A stretch of DNA of 64,000 bases from Hydractinia symbiolongicarpus (Eukaryota > Cnidaria > Hydrozoa > Anthoathecata > Hydractiniidae), in assembly GCF_029227915.1 (NCBI RefSeq), contig NC_079877.1, forward strand, positions 16,354,851 to 16,418,850, written 5' to 3'. Position 1 is the stretch's first letter. Each line of letters opens with the position of its first letter. The notes under the pieces were generated by a model. That model saw only the letters and a program-made list of their open reading frames with translations. It searched no databases and was not told where the DNA came from. Of the stretch, positions 23,640 to 32,210 are shown one piece after another. Both the position numbers and the translations under genes were made by a program.

Positions 23640-24053
23640 AGAGATAGAGAAATGTATGTTCTGGCACAGTCGCGTGGACACGTCACATCCACCCCCAGCA
23701 AAGTCAACGACAATCCCCTAATAGTCACCACACCATCCGATACCATCCCATATTAATCTGCATAGGACCTAATATTTTGATGACGTCATCAAAAGTAGAT
23801 AAAAAGACCCCCCTAATATTTCTAACACAATTTCCTAAAAATCAACGCGCATACAGGGAATTTCCACAAAGGAAATAACTGTGTTAGTTTTTCAGCAGAA
23901 TGAAATCCTTCGACAAACAAAAAAAATGTATATAATAAAGAGAATGGAATCAAAAACAGTCAAACAATTACGTGATATTGCAAAAGGTCGTGGATTTATA
24001 AGCTACGTAAAGCTGAATTAATTGAATTGTTGGAGAATGTACCACAGAGGCCA
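23640..24053. repeat. Left terminal inverted repeat of provirus 2
   Basis: It matches the reverse complement of 37402-37822 almost throughout. Shared blocks include AGAGATAGAGAAATGTATGT, the GTCGCGTG tract, AGTCAACGACAATCCCCTAA, a TGACGTCA palindrome, ATCAACGCGCATACAGGGAA and the GTGTTAGTTTTT block. The repeat extends into the first codons of the genes at both ends, so both start with a SAP domain. Confidence 0.9.
23775..23794. promoter_or_regulatory. 20-bp perfect palindrome with a TGACGTCA core, left repeat
   Basis: TTTTGATGACGTCATCAAAA is its own reverse complement. The core TGACGTCA is the consensus site for CREB/ATF factors. A 14-bp version stands at 37671-37684 in the right repeat. Two copies 150-200 bp upstream of the two outer genes could be promoter or replication-end elements; this role is inferred. 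Confidence 0.6.
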
Positions 24054-24527
24054 CAAAAATGGATCAAGATTGTTGAACAAAACCCCTGGGTGCTCCAATA
24101 TGTGCCGGATCGGTTCAAAACACAAGACAAGTGTAATGAGGCTTTTGAAAAATATCCCGACATCCTCTACATACCGGATCGGTTCAAGACGCAGGACATG
24201 TGTAACAAGGCCGTTGAAAAGTATCCCCTTTTGCTCTCCCATGTGCCGGGTCAATTCAAAATGCAGGACATGTGCAGCAGGATCGTTGAGGAGGATTCCC
24301 GTATGCTTTACCATGTGTCGAACATTTACAGGACGCAGGACATGTGCAGCATGGCCGTTGAAGGGTATCCCGAAATGCTCTACCATGTGCCGGATTGGTT
24401 CAAGACGTAAGGTATGTGCAATAAGGAGGATCTTCTTCCAATAGCCTGGCATCCAGATAGAGTCATCGATTGGTGCTTTTCGGAGGATGAAAAGGCAGGT
24501 CTCAAAAAGTTGTGGGGGTTAGCCTGA
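23944..24527 (+). pseudogene. SAP domain plus 24-residue tandem repeats (provirus 2 left gene)
   Basis: The gene begins at the ATG at 23944 with a SAP start (KTVKQLRDIAKGRG), then a deletion of about ten bases with frameshift, then KLRKAELIELLE in the next frame. Five units of about 24 residues follow (24057-24420), each built on the pattern VPDRFKTQDMCNKAVEKYP; repeat length is 72 bp. After an in-frame TAA at about 24408-24410 the frame continues with LPIAWHPDRVIDWCFSEDEK, a conserved tail. Related repeats occur in giant-virus and cnidarian element proteins, sometimes annotated near DUF4116, but the function is unknown. The SAP part suggests DNA binding. Confidence 0.65.
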
Positions 24528-24600
24528 AACGTTATCGCAATTGTTGCAAGATAATACTACTAATAAAGATGTGTATTAACTGTCAATATAGTTTGAAAAG

Positions 24601-24745
24601 TATGATTTTCATGAACTTCCTTACCGCCATTGGTCTCTCCCTACAACTTGTAACTTTGGTATGCGTACAGGAGGAGAAGGAGGGGTCTAATGAACGGAGG
24701 ATTAAGGATATTGAGGATCGTCTTGACATCCTAATAAATGAATGA
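24601..24745 (+). CDS. Small membrane protein (provirus 2)
   Basis: The frame from the ATG at 24601 (an earlier ATG at 24571 is also possible) encodes a hydrophobic segment FLTAIGLSLQLVTLVCV near its start and a charged C-terminal helix (RRIKDIEDRLDILINE). It ends in TGA overlapping the next gene start (ATGAATGA). Size and layout suit a small virion membrane protein. No named family is recognised. Confidence 0.45.
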
Positions 24746-24929
24746 GCATTGTGACGACTCTTTGGCAGTACTCGATGCATATGACAAATGTACCTGTGGA
24801 CGTAGGTTCGTGGTAAGTGGTAAAATGTTATGCTGGCATTGCTACCATGGGGGTGGCTGTGCATGTACGATGACATGTATTTCTCTGCAGTCATTCAAAA
24901 TATACAATAAACAGAATGCTGAAATTTGA
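24738..24929 (+). CDS. Cysteine-rich small protein (provirus 2)
   Basis: A 63-residue frame overlaps the stop of the preceding gene. It contains C-x-C and C-x2-C spacing (KCTCGRRF and LCWHCYHGGGCACTMTC), which suggests a small zinc-binding fold. The overlap supports translation from the same viral transcript. Function is unknown. Confidence 0.4.
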   Translation: MNEHCDDSLAVLDAYDKCTCGRRFVVSGKMLCWHCYHGGGCACTMTCISLQSFKIYNKQNAEI

Positions 24930-25493
24930 GAACGAGCTTGTTAAACCTAATATATTCTACCATTTTGCTGCTACGTTTACAGATATCAACGATATCAATG
25001 TAGAATACCTGACTGTATCAGAAGACATGCCGCTAAGGGAGGTAAGGACAAACGATATGTGATAGGTTATTATACACAGGACCTCGTGGTAGCTCTTAGG
25101 GTGAAAACACCGAAAATCTGGTCCTCGAATGGGGTGAGTAAGTATAATGCAAATGCATCACCGGCAATGAGTCTGGATTTTGAGGAGTATCCGGATTGGA
25201 TTGCAAAATATCGTCAAATATGGTCAAAAGTCGAAGAGTTAATCTTTGAAAAATTAACGACAGAGCCTGTAAAAAAGGATCGTTATATTAATGCCAAACT
25301 CCAATATTACAAGGACACAATTACCACCAAATTCTATGGTATGCCTGTACCCTACTATGAGCCCTGCCAAGCCAGCGCTATTCTGGCCTTTTCATCGGTA
25401 TATGTACAGGGCAAGAACCAGTACCCACAGACACACATCACAAAATGTCGGTATAAACACTTTAAAAAGAAGTGGTTGCTAAACAAGGATTAA
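24917..25493 (+). pseudogene. Conserved element protein, one frameshift (provirus 2)
   Basis: The frame opens at 24917 (MLKFENELVKPNIFY) and runs to about 25035. It then shifts by one base into the frame carrying GGKDKRYVIGYYTQDLVVAL, which runs to the stop at 25493. The two parts fit as one protein of about 190 residues, rich in aromatic and charged residues, with no transmembrane segment. I believe similar proteins accompany other cnidarian Polinton-like elements, but no function is known. Confidence 0.5.
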
Positions 25494-25500
25494 GAAACCA

Positions 25501-25535
25501 TATATTTTATAGGCTCAAAGGGCCTATAAAATATA
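25501..25535. terminator. 14-bp perfect hairpin between convergent viral genes
   Basis: The arms TATATTTTATAGGC and GCCTATAAAATATA flank a 7-base loop. It sits eight bases after the stop of the + gene (25493) and nine bases before the stop of the - gene (25544). The placement suggests a 3'-end or transcription-arrest signal serving both strands; this is inferred. Confidence 0.55.
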
Positions 25536-25543
25536 ATACAAAA

Positions 25544-26206
25544 TTAAGGCCTATAGTTGGGTGGGGAATCTAAGTACCGCTTACATACTGTACAGGTCGA
25601 ACGTTTCTTAAAATCATCTTGCATCTCTTTTCTCCCCTCATCCCTGCCCCTGGTAACCAACTGGGCACGCTCTTGCTCGTTGATGCTGCTAACAATCCTA
25701 TTGAATCGCTGCCGCATTTGTTCTTTTAGTAGCATACACCTCTCCTTTTCCATACTGATCAGACTGCATTAATAGTCGCTTATCACACCATTCTCCATTG
25801 CCTTGCTGATCAGGTCAACGATACTGTTCAATTTAGCCTCCGACAGCAGTCTTATAACTTCATGCTTCTTACTCTTAACCCCAGGCCTTTTTGAGGCATT
25901 TCTAAGACCGGCCGCAATAGTGAGTCCCCCCATGGTAATGGCCAAGGGGACCCCTAGGCCTGAGGCTATAGCCCCAATGCCAAGTCCCGACGTAATCACG
26001 CTCACACCAAGCAGACCATGGTCACAGAATCTCACCCAGGTCCCATGCATCTTAGACTTCTTCGCAAGCCAGTCCCGCTCCTTTATTTCATTTCGTAGAT
26101 ACTTTTCAATATCATCGATTTTTTTGAGCCTGTATACTTGACTCTCATCCTGATCAGGGGGTTGCGCGGGTTCACTCGGTGGCAAACTTGGAAAGTTTAC
26201 TGACAT
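25544..26206 (-). pseudogene. Glycine-rich membrane-active-like protein, one in-frame stop (provirus 2)
   Basis: The frame starts at the ATG at 26206 with a proline-rich N-terminus (SVNFPSLPPSEPAQ). A charged helix and a hydrophobic glycine-rich stretch follow (VITSGLGIGAIASGLGVPLA, about residues 71-90), then a basic helical tail. A single TAA at 25769-25771 interrupts the frame; the same frame continues unbroken to 25544 with coiled-coil-like sequence (QMRQRFNRIVSSI). The hydrophobic Gly-rich part could act on membranes, like minor capsid lytic proteins of adenovirus-like particles, but that is only an analogy. Confidence 0.5.
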
Positions 26207-26215
26207 CCATCTTTA

Positions 26216-26732
26216 TTCTATCAGCAAATGCATTGTGATGTCAAAAAACGTGACGTTGTTCTCATGATGGTAGACGTCCGTCAGCATAAACTCAAGACGG
26301 TCAGTAGACCCCTTTAGGGGAAGGTATACGGAACTGTCAAAGGTCCAGGTCAGCATGTCTCCCCATGCATTCAATTTCTTGGTGGGAAGCAAGGCCAGAA
26401 CCTTCGATTTTTTGCGTAGGGTAGGCCTAGGAGCTCTAGCAATGATCGATGAATCACCACCGTATAGCCATCACTGACACGGAGTATATGCATTTTTCAA
26501 TACAAACAGTTTGATCTTATCTTCTGCCTGGTTGTTGACAATAGCCGCGATGTCCTCGATCCTATACAGGCCATTCATAATCTCAATTCGAGTCACCCTC
26601 TGGTCAGGTCCTACTTTCCGTATAGTGATATCGCTGTTGCTATATAAGTTCAACCATCCAATACGGATGTCTTGTCCTAGGTAGACTTCAAGTATGTAGG
26701 TTTATCTATGTCGGTGATGTACAGTTGTTGCA
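26216..26732 (-). pseudogene. Probable minor capsid (penton-like) protein (provirus 2)
   Basis: Minus-strand frames from 26732 (MQQLYITDID) through 26653-26471 and on to 26216 form one protein of about 170 residues with at least two frameshifts. Segments include RIEIMNGLYRIEDIAAIVNN and, further on, a beta-rich part ending VYHHENNVTFFDITMHL. In Polintons a short beta-sandwich minor capsid (penton) gene lies beside the major capsid gene, and this gene diverges from the capsid-related + genes at about 26735-26752. The assignment rests on size, predicted beta structure and position. Confidence 0.4.
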
Positions 26733-26752
26733 TCTCTTTTTGTTTTAAAGAA

Positions 26753-27725
26753 ATGAACATCTACCAATACAACCACTTTGCAAAGCATAAAAGTAACAGG
26801 GGTGAATGGCCACTTGGCTTTACAAATTTGGAGCACCAGGATCTCTACGTAAGTACAGACTCCCATATTTCTGTGGTATTCCCGGAGTTTACCAAATACG
26901 CCATCAAGGTCCCAACGACCTACCTCAATGACACTGCTAATGTGAATTGGAAAGGGCAAGCCTTGAACTACTGAAATATCCAGGTTACTTTCGCCACCCA
27001 TTGCGCAACGACGGCATTACGCATATGTGTCAAACACATGACGGGTTTGGTACCCCTCTTCAATAGCATTTTTAAATTCCATGTCTATTATCACATGCGT
27101 CGTATTCTGGCAAGAATGAAGGTACCCATGCCTTACGATGATAGCTTCTCACAGTATAAAAACCCTTATAGCAGCTCTGGATATGCACAGGTATGCCGCG
27201 TATACGGTGCAGACCCTAACGCTCTATACAAATTTAAGGCTGTTATGTCGTTGTTAACAGATGGTAGGTGGTGACCGCAGGTTGATGGGGACTGGGCTAA
27301 GTTTATTATGCCCACAAGCCAAGGCCTAACGTCAGAGGGTCTGACCAAGCTGAGTGAGAACATCAGGGTTTATGTAGTTCTTTTGTTAGGGTCTCAGGCA
27401 TGTGCCAAGTCATCCCTGATAGGCTCTAATGCCGACAATTATACGGCAAGGCAATTTCTAGTACAAAAAATTTGAGGCTATGGTCCAAAGGCAAGAAAAT
27501 GTAAGCCATGACATCACAGAATGTCAAAAGGTACTCCAATGATGCTCCACTTGTACATGCTACCCAGTGCCGACTCCGTGCCCAACCCCAATCGCCTACG
27601 CGCACCTCCCTACTGCTGTGGCGTTGAATCCCGGATGTTCCGGGTAATTGCGTCTATTGTTGGGTATCCTCCTTGTCACCCTTATCATCGTGCTTACCAA
27701 TATCCTCCTCCGGTGTGAATACTGG
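26753..27725 (+). pseudogene. Conserved virion-like protein with in-frame TGA stops (provirus 2)
   Basis: From the ATG at 26753 (MNIYQYNHFAKHKSNRGEWP) the same reading frame can be followed to about 27467 through two TGA codons (26972-26974 and 27272-27274). Later segments include FKFHVYYHMRRILARM, NPYSSSGYAQVCRVYG and DWAKFIMPTSQGL. A further degraded part with a hydrophobic stretch reaches about 27725. The protein would be 240-320 residues. The position just upstream of the capsid gene suggests a structural protein. No catalytic motif is visible. Confidence 0.5.
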
Positions 27726-27789
27726 ATTATCCATCTTTATTTACAATATTTTTCCTCCTATAATAAATATCAATGCATTTTGAACCATT

Positions 27790-28308
27790 TTAGATCCGTA
27801 TAGGGATACCAAGCAACTACTAGGGTTCAAATCTCACATACTCCATCAATCATCAACCAGAATGAAGACCTCTATATTGACATACCCAACATGCCTCAGA
27901 ATGATGTTATATTTCCCGGCAGCCTCAAGCTCCTATTTGACCTGGCTCTGACGGGGATCCATACAACAAGTACCATCGTATCGAACATAGGGAAAAGTCT
28001 GGTGAAAAGCCTACATATTACCTTAAATGGCAAGGAGGTACAAAACATTAGCGACTACAACATTCTGGCCGTCTATCAGGATCTCTGGCTACCCAAGTTT
28101 GATAGGGACAACAATCTCATCCTGCAAGGCATCTCCCGACAATATTTTGCTTGGTAGTGGAAGACCTCTGCAACGCTTGAGTGATGGCATCACCTTGCAA
28201 ATTACAAAGAAAGTTGATGGAACCGATGAGTTTAGGTGTTATGTATACCTCCTTATGGATGCGCAAATGAATATTTTGGATGGTAAGCTCGATCGTGTTG
28301 AATATTAA
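27790..28308 (+). pseudogene. Major capsid protein, middle deleted (provirus 2)
   Basis: The start region reads LDPYRDTKQLLGF, then after a frameshift IINQNEDLYIDIPN, then VIFPGSLKLLFDLALTG and YQDLWLPKF. This is the N-terminal part of the double jelly-roll major capsid protein of Polinton-like viruses. Near 28130 it shifts frame and joins a short C-terminal block (ITLQITKKV, then YLLMDAQMNILDG) that ends at 28308. Such proteins normally have about 500-650 residues; only about 170 remain, so the central two-thirds are missing. It cannot form a capsid. The identity rests on recognition of both termini, without alignment. Confidence 0.65.
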
Positions 28309-28312
28309 ATAA

Positions 28313-28711
28313 ATGGCCACAATAGCTGTTATAGTGGCTGTGGCGGCTATAAACGCCCTTGCATTTTCGAGATCAAATTATTTATTCAGCAAGTTCTTGG
28401 GGCATGGGGAGGCGGAGAGAAAAAGGCACGATTGTGCGATAGAACGACTAAATGAAGCTCAAGCACAATGTGTACGGAACCGGCAAGCCAAACTCGACTG
28501 GTTTAATACCCAGCGGGAGAAACAAATAAAAGCGGGCAAGAGCCTTCGTGAATTAAACAACGACATGTACAAATTTTATATTTCCTCAGATAAAAAAGCA
28601 CCACAATTGAAGGACTTCTACTCCCCTTCAAAAACCCAACAAAGTGGGGTACTCACGTTCATTGTTGGGTCATTGTCCCTGCTGGGGTTCGTGGCCTACA
28701 AGTATATGTAA
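28313..28711 (+). CDS. Small protein with two membrane segments (provirus 2)
   Basis: This intact 132-residue frame begins five bases after the capsid stop. It has an N-terminal hydrophobic segment (IAVIVAVAAINALAF), a charged helical middle (HGEAERKRHDCAIERLNEA), a DFYSPS block and a C-terminal hydrophobic segment (GVLTFIVGSLSLLGFVAYKY). The layout and spacing suggest a virion membrane protein co-transcribed with the capsid gene. It is one of the few genes of this provirus without a visible break. Confidence 0.6.
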   Translation: MATIAVIVAVAAINALAFSRSNYLFSKFLGHGEAERKRHDCAIERLNEAQAQCVRNRQAKLDWFNTQREKQIKAGKSLRELNNDMYKFYISSDKKAPQLKDFYSPSKTQQSGVLTFIVGSLSLLGFVAYKYM

Positions 28712-28747
28712 CAACGTGCGTTTTTTAACATGTATAAATAAAGGAAC

Positions 28748-29517
28748 ATGTCAAAAGCATCACATATCGTTACAGAGGAGGAAGCAGAAAAGCTAAATAT
28801 TATCTACTACACTCCGGAACATCTGTGGGTCGGACGGAAAGCTGTTAGATTACTCGCAAATGAGAGTGGTCTCTCCAAAAAGAAGGTAATGCATTGGCTA
28901 TCCAGACAACTCTTATTTTTCCGACATATCAGGGGTCCTAAACATATTGACTACCCCACTTCAGCATTACTACACCAGTAGTAATGCATCAATTTGACCT
29001 GCTCTATATGCCACATGACAAACTATATGGCAATACGTACAACTACATTCTGAGAAGCTTTAATGTAGCTTCGCGTTACAAAGTAGCAAGACCCCTGCGA
29101 ACAAAGAAAGCCAGCAAAGTCACTGACATGATCAAAGATATCTACAAGGCGGGACCTTTACACTATATACCCCAGAACCTTTCAGTGCTATAATGGTAGC
29201 GAGTTTAAGTCAAATGTAACGAAACTACCGGAAGGCAATCAAACTCGATGAGGTACCACTCGCAAAAAGCGAGGAATATCCCGAAGAGAAGTCTCTACCC
29301 GAGGATGGGTTGTACTTGTATCTGCTGCAGCCCAGGGAAGAGCATGGAGATGCAAAACGACGCGCAACTGATGCTTTCTGGAGCAGGAAAACCTATAGGT
29401 TGGACCATATTGCAGCAGGTAGTCGTCTTCTATACCATTTGAAGGATGGCCCCCGAAAGAAGCTTCGTCTCGGAGGAGATGCTGATACCGGAGGATGTTG
29501 AAGTGTGTCCAGAACAT
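28748..29517 (+). pseudogene. Retroviral-type (DDE) integrase, core deleted (provirus 2)
   Basis: The frame opens at the ATG at 28748 (TPEHLWVGRKAVRLL, then KKVMHWLSRQ), an N-terminal helical module. It shifts frame at about 28981 to HQFDLLYMPHDK, which holds the first catalytic aspartate (28995-28997), and ASRYKVARPLRTK. After another shift, FQCYNGSEF appears where the family has C-D-N-G: the second catalytic aspartate codon is TAT (29189-29191). The sequence then jumps to the C-terminal chromodomain-like tail (AIKLDEVPLAK, EDGLYLYLLQPREEHGD), omitting the third catalytic residue. The product would be inactive. Integrases of this type insert Polinton DNA into host chromosomes. Confidence 0.78.
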
Positions 29518-29554
29518 GTTAAAGAGTGGTAGAGAGTATCTTAAATGGGAAGGG

Positions 29555-29967
29555 GTTGCTTGGTTGGCATTATCCTTATCCTCAAGGGCTTGACGCTGCT
29601 TCTTGATTTCATCCTGTAATTTTTTCACCCCCTTCCCAGCTAGCCATTTCGTCAAGGCTACTGACTTAGGCTTTCTCGATCTGATGGTAATTTTGAGGGC
29701 TCCCTCCAATGTGACAAAAATATCATGTCGTTTTTTAACACCTTCCGAGGTATTTGAACAACTGTATTCGCTACATACAGTTGTTATACCCTCTATTTCT
29801 CCTCTCGATATTGTCATATGGCCATTAAGACCATACTGCCTGGCATTTTGAATACAGAGAAACCTCTCGAGGTCTGCCCTTTTGAAGAGGGGTTGAATTT
29901 GTTTATCGAACAAGGTTTCAATGGTTCCTGCGGGTATTGCGTTAAATAAGGCGAGTTGTGAAGACAT
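29555..29967 (-). pseudogene. MSV199/Bro-like protein, N-terminal half (provirus 2)
   Basis: From the ATG at 29967 the frame reads PLFKRADLERFLCIQNARQY (the MSV199 start), KRHDIFVTLEGALKI and then a helical LQDEIKKQRQALEDKD. At about 29555 the homology stops, next to the integrase tail on the other strand. The C-terminal half of this gene survives in element 1 at 1-480. Proteins of this kind in iridoviruses and other large DNA viruses are believed to bind DNA and affect host or viral transcription; a role here is unproven. Confidence 0.6.
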
Positions 29968-30110
29968 TTTCTATATACCAATGCTTGGTCGGAGGATTTT
30001 ATAACGGTCAATTCCTTTTTCCCTGAGGGGTGCGGCTGCCGCACCCCCCGTGATATCACGACAAGATATGGTTTTCACGTCTCTGTATGTTGCTTTTATA
30101 TCATCAATCC

Positions 30111-30190
30111 CTACAAATCTACCCTTTGGAAGAGGGGTTGATCTTGCTTGTCAAACAGGGTTTCAATGGCTTCTGCGGGAGTGAGTATAT
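30111..30190 (-). pseudogene. MSV199 N-terminal fragment (provirus 2)
   Basis: The minus strand reads AEAIETLFDKQDQPLFQRVD and then stops. This is the same opening block as the gene starting at 29967, so it is a second, mostly lost copy. Element 1 also has two MSV199 genes, so the duplication predates both insertions. Confidence 0.5.
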
Positions 30191-30202
30191 GCAAGAAATA
30201 AA

Positions 30203-31085
30203 ATGACTAGTTTTTTGTTAGTTGGTGCCGTGGACAATGGAAAGTCTACCTGTGCCGGCGCAATATTGGCATCCACGGGACATATTCCCAGGCGACACGT
30301 GGAGGTGCTTAAAGCAAAATATAAAGGGCAAAATCTAGAATCGTTGTACCTGGAATTTTTGGTGGATTTGTACGAAGAGGAACGGATTAGGGGTAAGACT
30401 ATTGATCACGTCAAGATCGAGTTCTTCCATAAGGGACGACATATCATTTGCGAGAAAGCTACCTCCGGCGCTCCAAAACTCAAACATGGCAGTGCTGGTA
30501 TACTTCTGCGACTGCAGGTCCGACATTAGCGATAAGCTGTTAATGATCTATGGTTGCGGCGTCCGCCATATGGTGGTGGGTATCAATAAGATGGATAAGG
30601 CCGAATGGGTGACAAAGGCCTATGTCGACTGTGCGAAGCGGGTGCGGGCCGTCATTAGAAAATACGCACCCGCCCTTGATGTGGCCTACGTACCCATAAG
30701 TGCCTACGGGAAGGTAGGTATAGTTGATACCAAAGGCCTACTCGATTGGTACAAAGGGGCGTGCCTGCTGGAACATGTGGCAGCAATGGGCGCAAAGTGC
30801 ACTACAACTCACCCCGAGATCCATGGCGTGGTCAGTCTCAATGTCAGGCTTTGTGTGTTTGACACATACGGCATTGTATGCGTGGGTACGTGCGTGATTG
30901 TCTATTCAGGGGAAAGGAACATGAGGACGTGGTGGTGCGCAAAGACTTTTGCCAAAATGGGGGACTCTATCAGATTTCGGATACTGTTCGATTGTGGCGC
31001 TGACATTGACCATGGGCAATCGTTGCTGCTTCGAAAGGGTGACGCCGGGATCATGATGGGCTCAGGCGCCGCCTTTATGTCATAA
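30203..31085 (+). pseudogene. EF-1alpha/eRF3-like translational GTPase (provirus 2 cargo)
   Basis: The ATG at 30203 opens a GTP-binding domain with a P-loop GAVDNGKS (residues 8-15) and an effector-region EERIRGKTID (59-68), closer to the G-K-T form of eRF3/Hbs1 than the G-I-T of EF-1alpha. A one-base frameshift lies at about 30450-30530, where the G3 motif (D-x-P-G-H) should be; no clear G3 is left. The next frame continues with GVRHMVVGINKMDKA (G4 N-K-M-D at 30585-30596), VPISAYG (G5) and LLDWYKGACLLE. A short domain 2 beta-barrel follows (FDTYGIVCVGTCVIVYSG) and ends at 31085; domain 3 is absent. The family delivers aminoacyl-tRNA or release factors to the ribosome. It lies between the MSV199 genes and the packaging ATPase, on the opposite strand. 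Confidence 0.75.
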
Positions 31086-31159
31086 ATATTCTTTAAACGC
31101 GCATATATACATACCCCCTCCACCGGGGCTATGTATATAAACAAATTTAGGTGCTCCAA

Positions 31160-31795
31160 TCAATAGACAACATGCAATGCGCATTCGAGAACCTTAAAAC
31201 TCCTAGGGTGCTCAAGCCTTACGAAAAGATATGTATACCTAGATTTTTTCAATTCAGCCCTTATATCCGACCAGTCTGTTATTAGGTTCGTCTCTTCGTC
31301 AATTAGTCTCATATCTGACCTTTCATGTGGATACCATAAAAACAGGGCTTTCTTCTGTCTCCGAAGGTTCTTCGGAAGAGCACTGTAACTTTGGGTTAAG
31401 AGCCATAAACTATGCTTGCGATGCCTTCCCGAAATAGCCAGCTAAAGCAAGGGCTGCCTTTTTTATCGAGGCTCTCGTCAGATATCATGTCATCCACCAC
31501 AAACAACGTGTTCTCTGTTCTCTCCCGCCAGCAATTTGGACAGTTTTTGGATCCATTAGAAAAGTTGGTCCCCGGGTTCTATCAGAAATACATAGGGGTC
31601 TTTCCAAAGGGAGGACCTTTTTAAGTTAGGTAGTGTTCCACTGCAAGGTAGGGCATAATTATTATATTGTTGAAGTGCCCCTTATATTCAATTTCCAATA
31701 GGTCTAGGACGCGTTGCGTCTTGCCACAGCTTGTGGGTCCTGTGAAAATTGCTGTATGTGGGTCCATTACGACGTCTAGTAGGACCATTTCTTAT
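31160..31795 (-). pseudogene. Packaging ATPase, frameshifted (provirus 2)
   Basis: The minus strand from about 31795 reads MDPHTAIFTGPTSCGKTQ with an intact Walker A loop. It continues through several frameshifts with IIIICP, SSLWKDPYVFLIEPG, the sensor region, RRQKKALFLWYPHERSDM and a C-terminal RLEHPRSFK-like block near 31180. Unlike the element 1 copy it keeps the region after Walker B, including the glutamine sensor area. The order and motifs match FtsK/A32-type packaging ATPases. It is broken in at least three places. Confidence 0.68.
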
Positions 31796-31819
31796 TATGA
31801 ATTTTTTGGTACACGGCAC

Positions 31820-32192
31820 CACAGCTCGAACATATTAATAAACCCCTGTGGTTATTCTCCAAGGACCCTCGACATGCAGGGCAGAGCTTAATCCCTCGAG
31901 CCTTGCCTTCTCCGGACTGTCCTCGATGGGTTCGACGTATCGAGGTATAATATTGTATGTAAGTAGGTCATAGAGAATCAGATAGTTTTCCTCCTGTTGA
32001 ACGCTTTGAATTTCCATATCAATGGCAATGGGGTCTATTTCAACGTCTTCAATGACACTGTTTTTATGGGTCGCCCGCCTTTTTTAGCTTTATCAAGGCA
32101 GTCCATGCAACTTTTCGTTCGACTATTACCCCTAATTTTAAACTTGTGTATGGGTATTAGATTTTTGCATACGTGACAACTTATTATGTTCA
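31820..32192 (-). pseudogene. Zinc-binding protein (provirus 2)
   Basis: The minus strand from 32192 begins MNIISCHVCKNLIPIHKFKI with a C-x2-C pair, then KSCMDCLDKAKKGGRP. After a break it continues with SVQQEENYLILYDLLTYNII and PRYVEPI, ending near 31835. It corresponds to the element 1 gene at 2087-2570, which shares the TYxIIPRY block. It lies immediately upstream of the ATPase. Function is unknown beyond probable zinc binding. Confidence 0.5.
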
Positions 32193-32210
32193 TTTTATTG
32201 TTTGTGGTGA

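Noticed and set aside
24018-24452. Minus-strand and alternate-frame reading of the 72-bp repeats
   Set aside because: The tandem repeats keep several frames open; only the + frame with the KTQDMC units matches a known repeat family and follows the SAP start.
29239-29554. C-terminal part of the minus-strand frame continuing from the MSV199 gene
   Set aside because: It is antisense to the integrase tail and carries no MSV199-family sequence; the gene ends at about 29555 by deletion.
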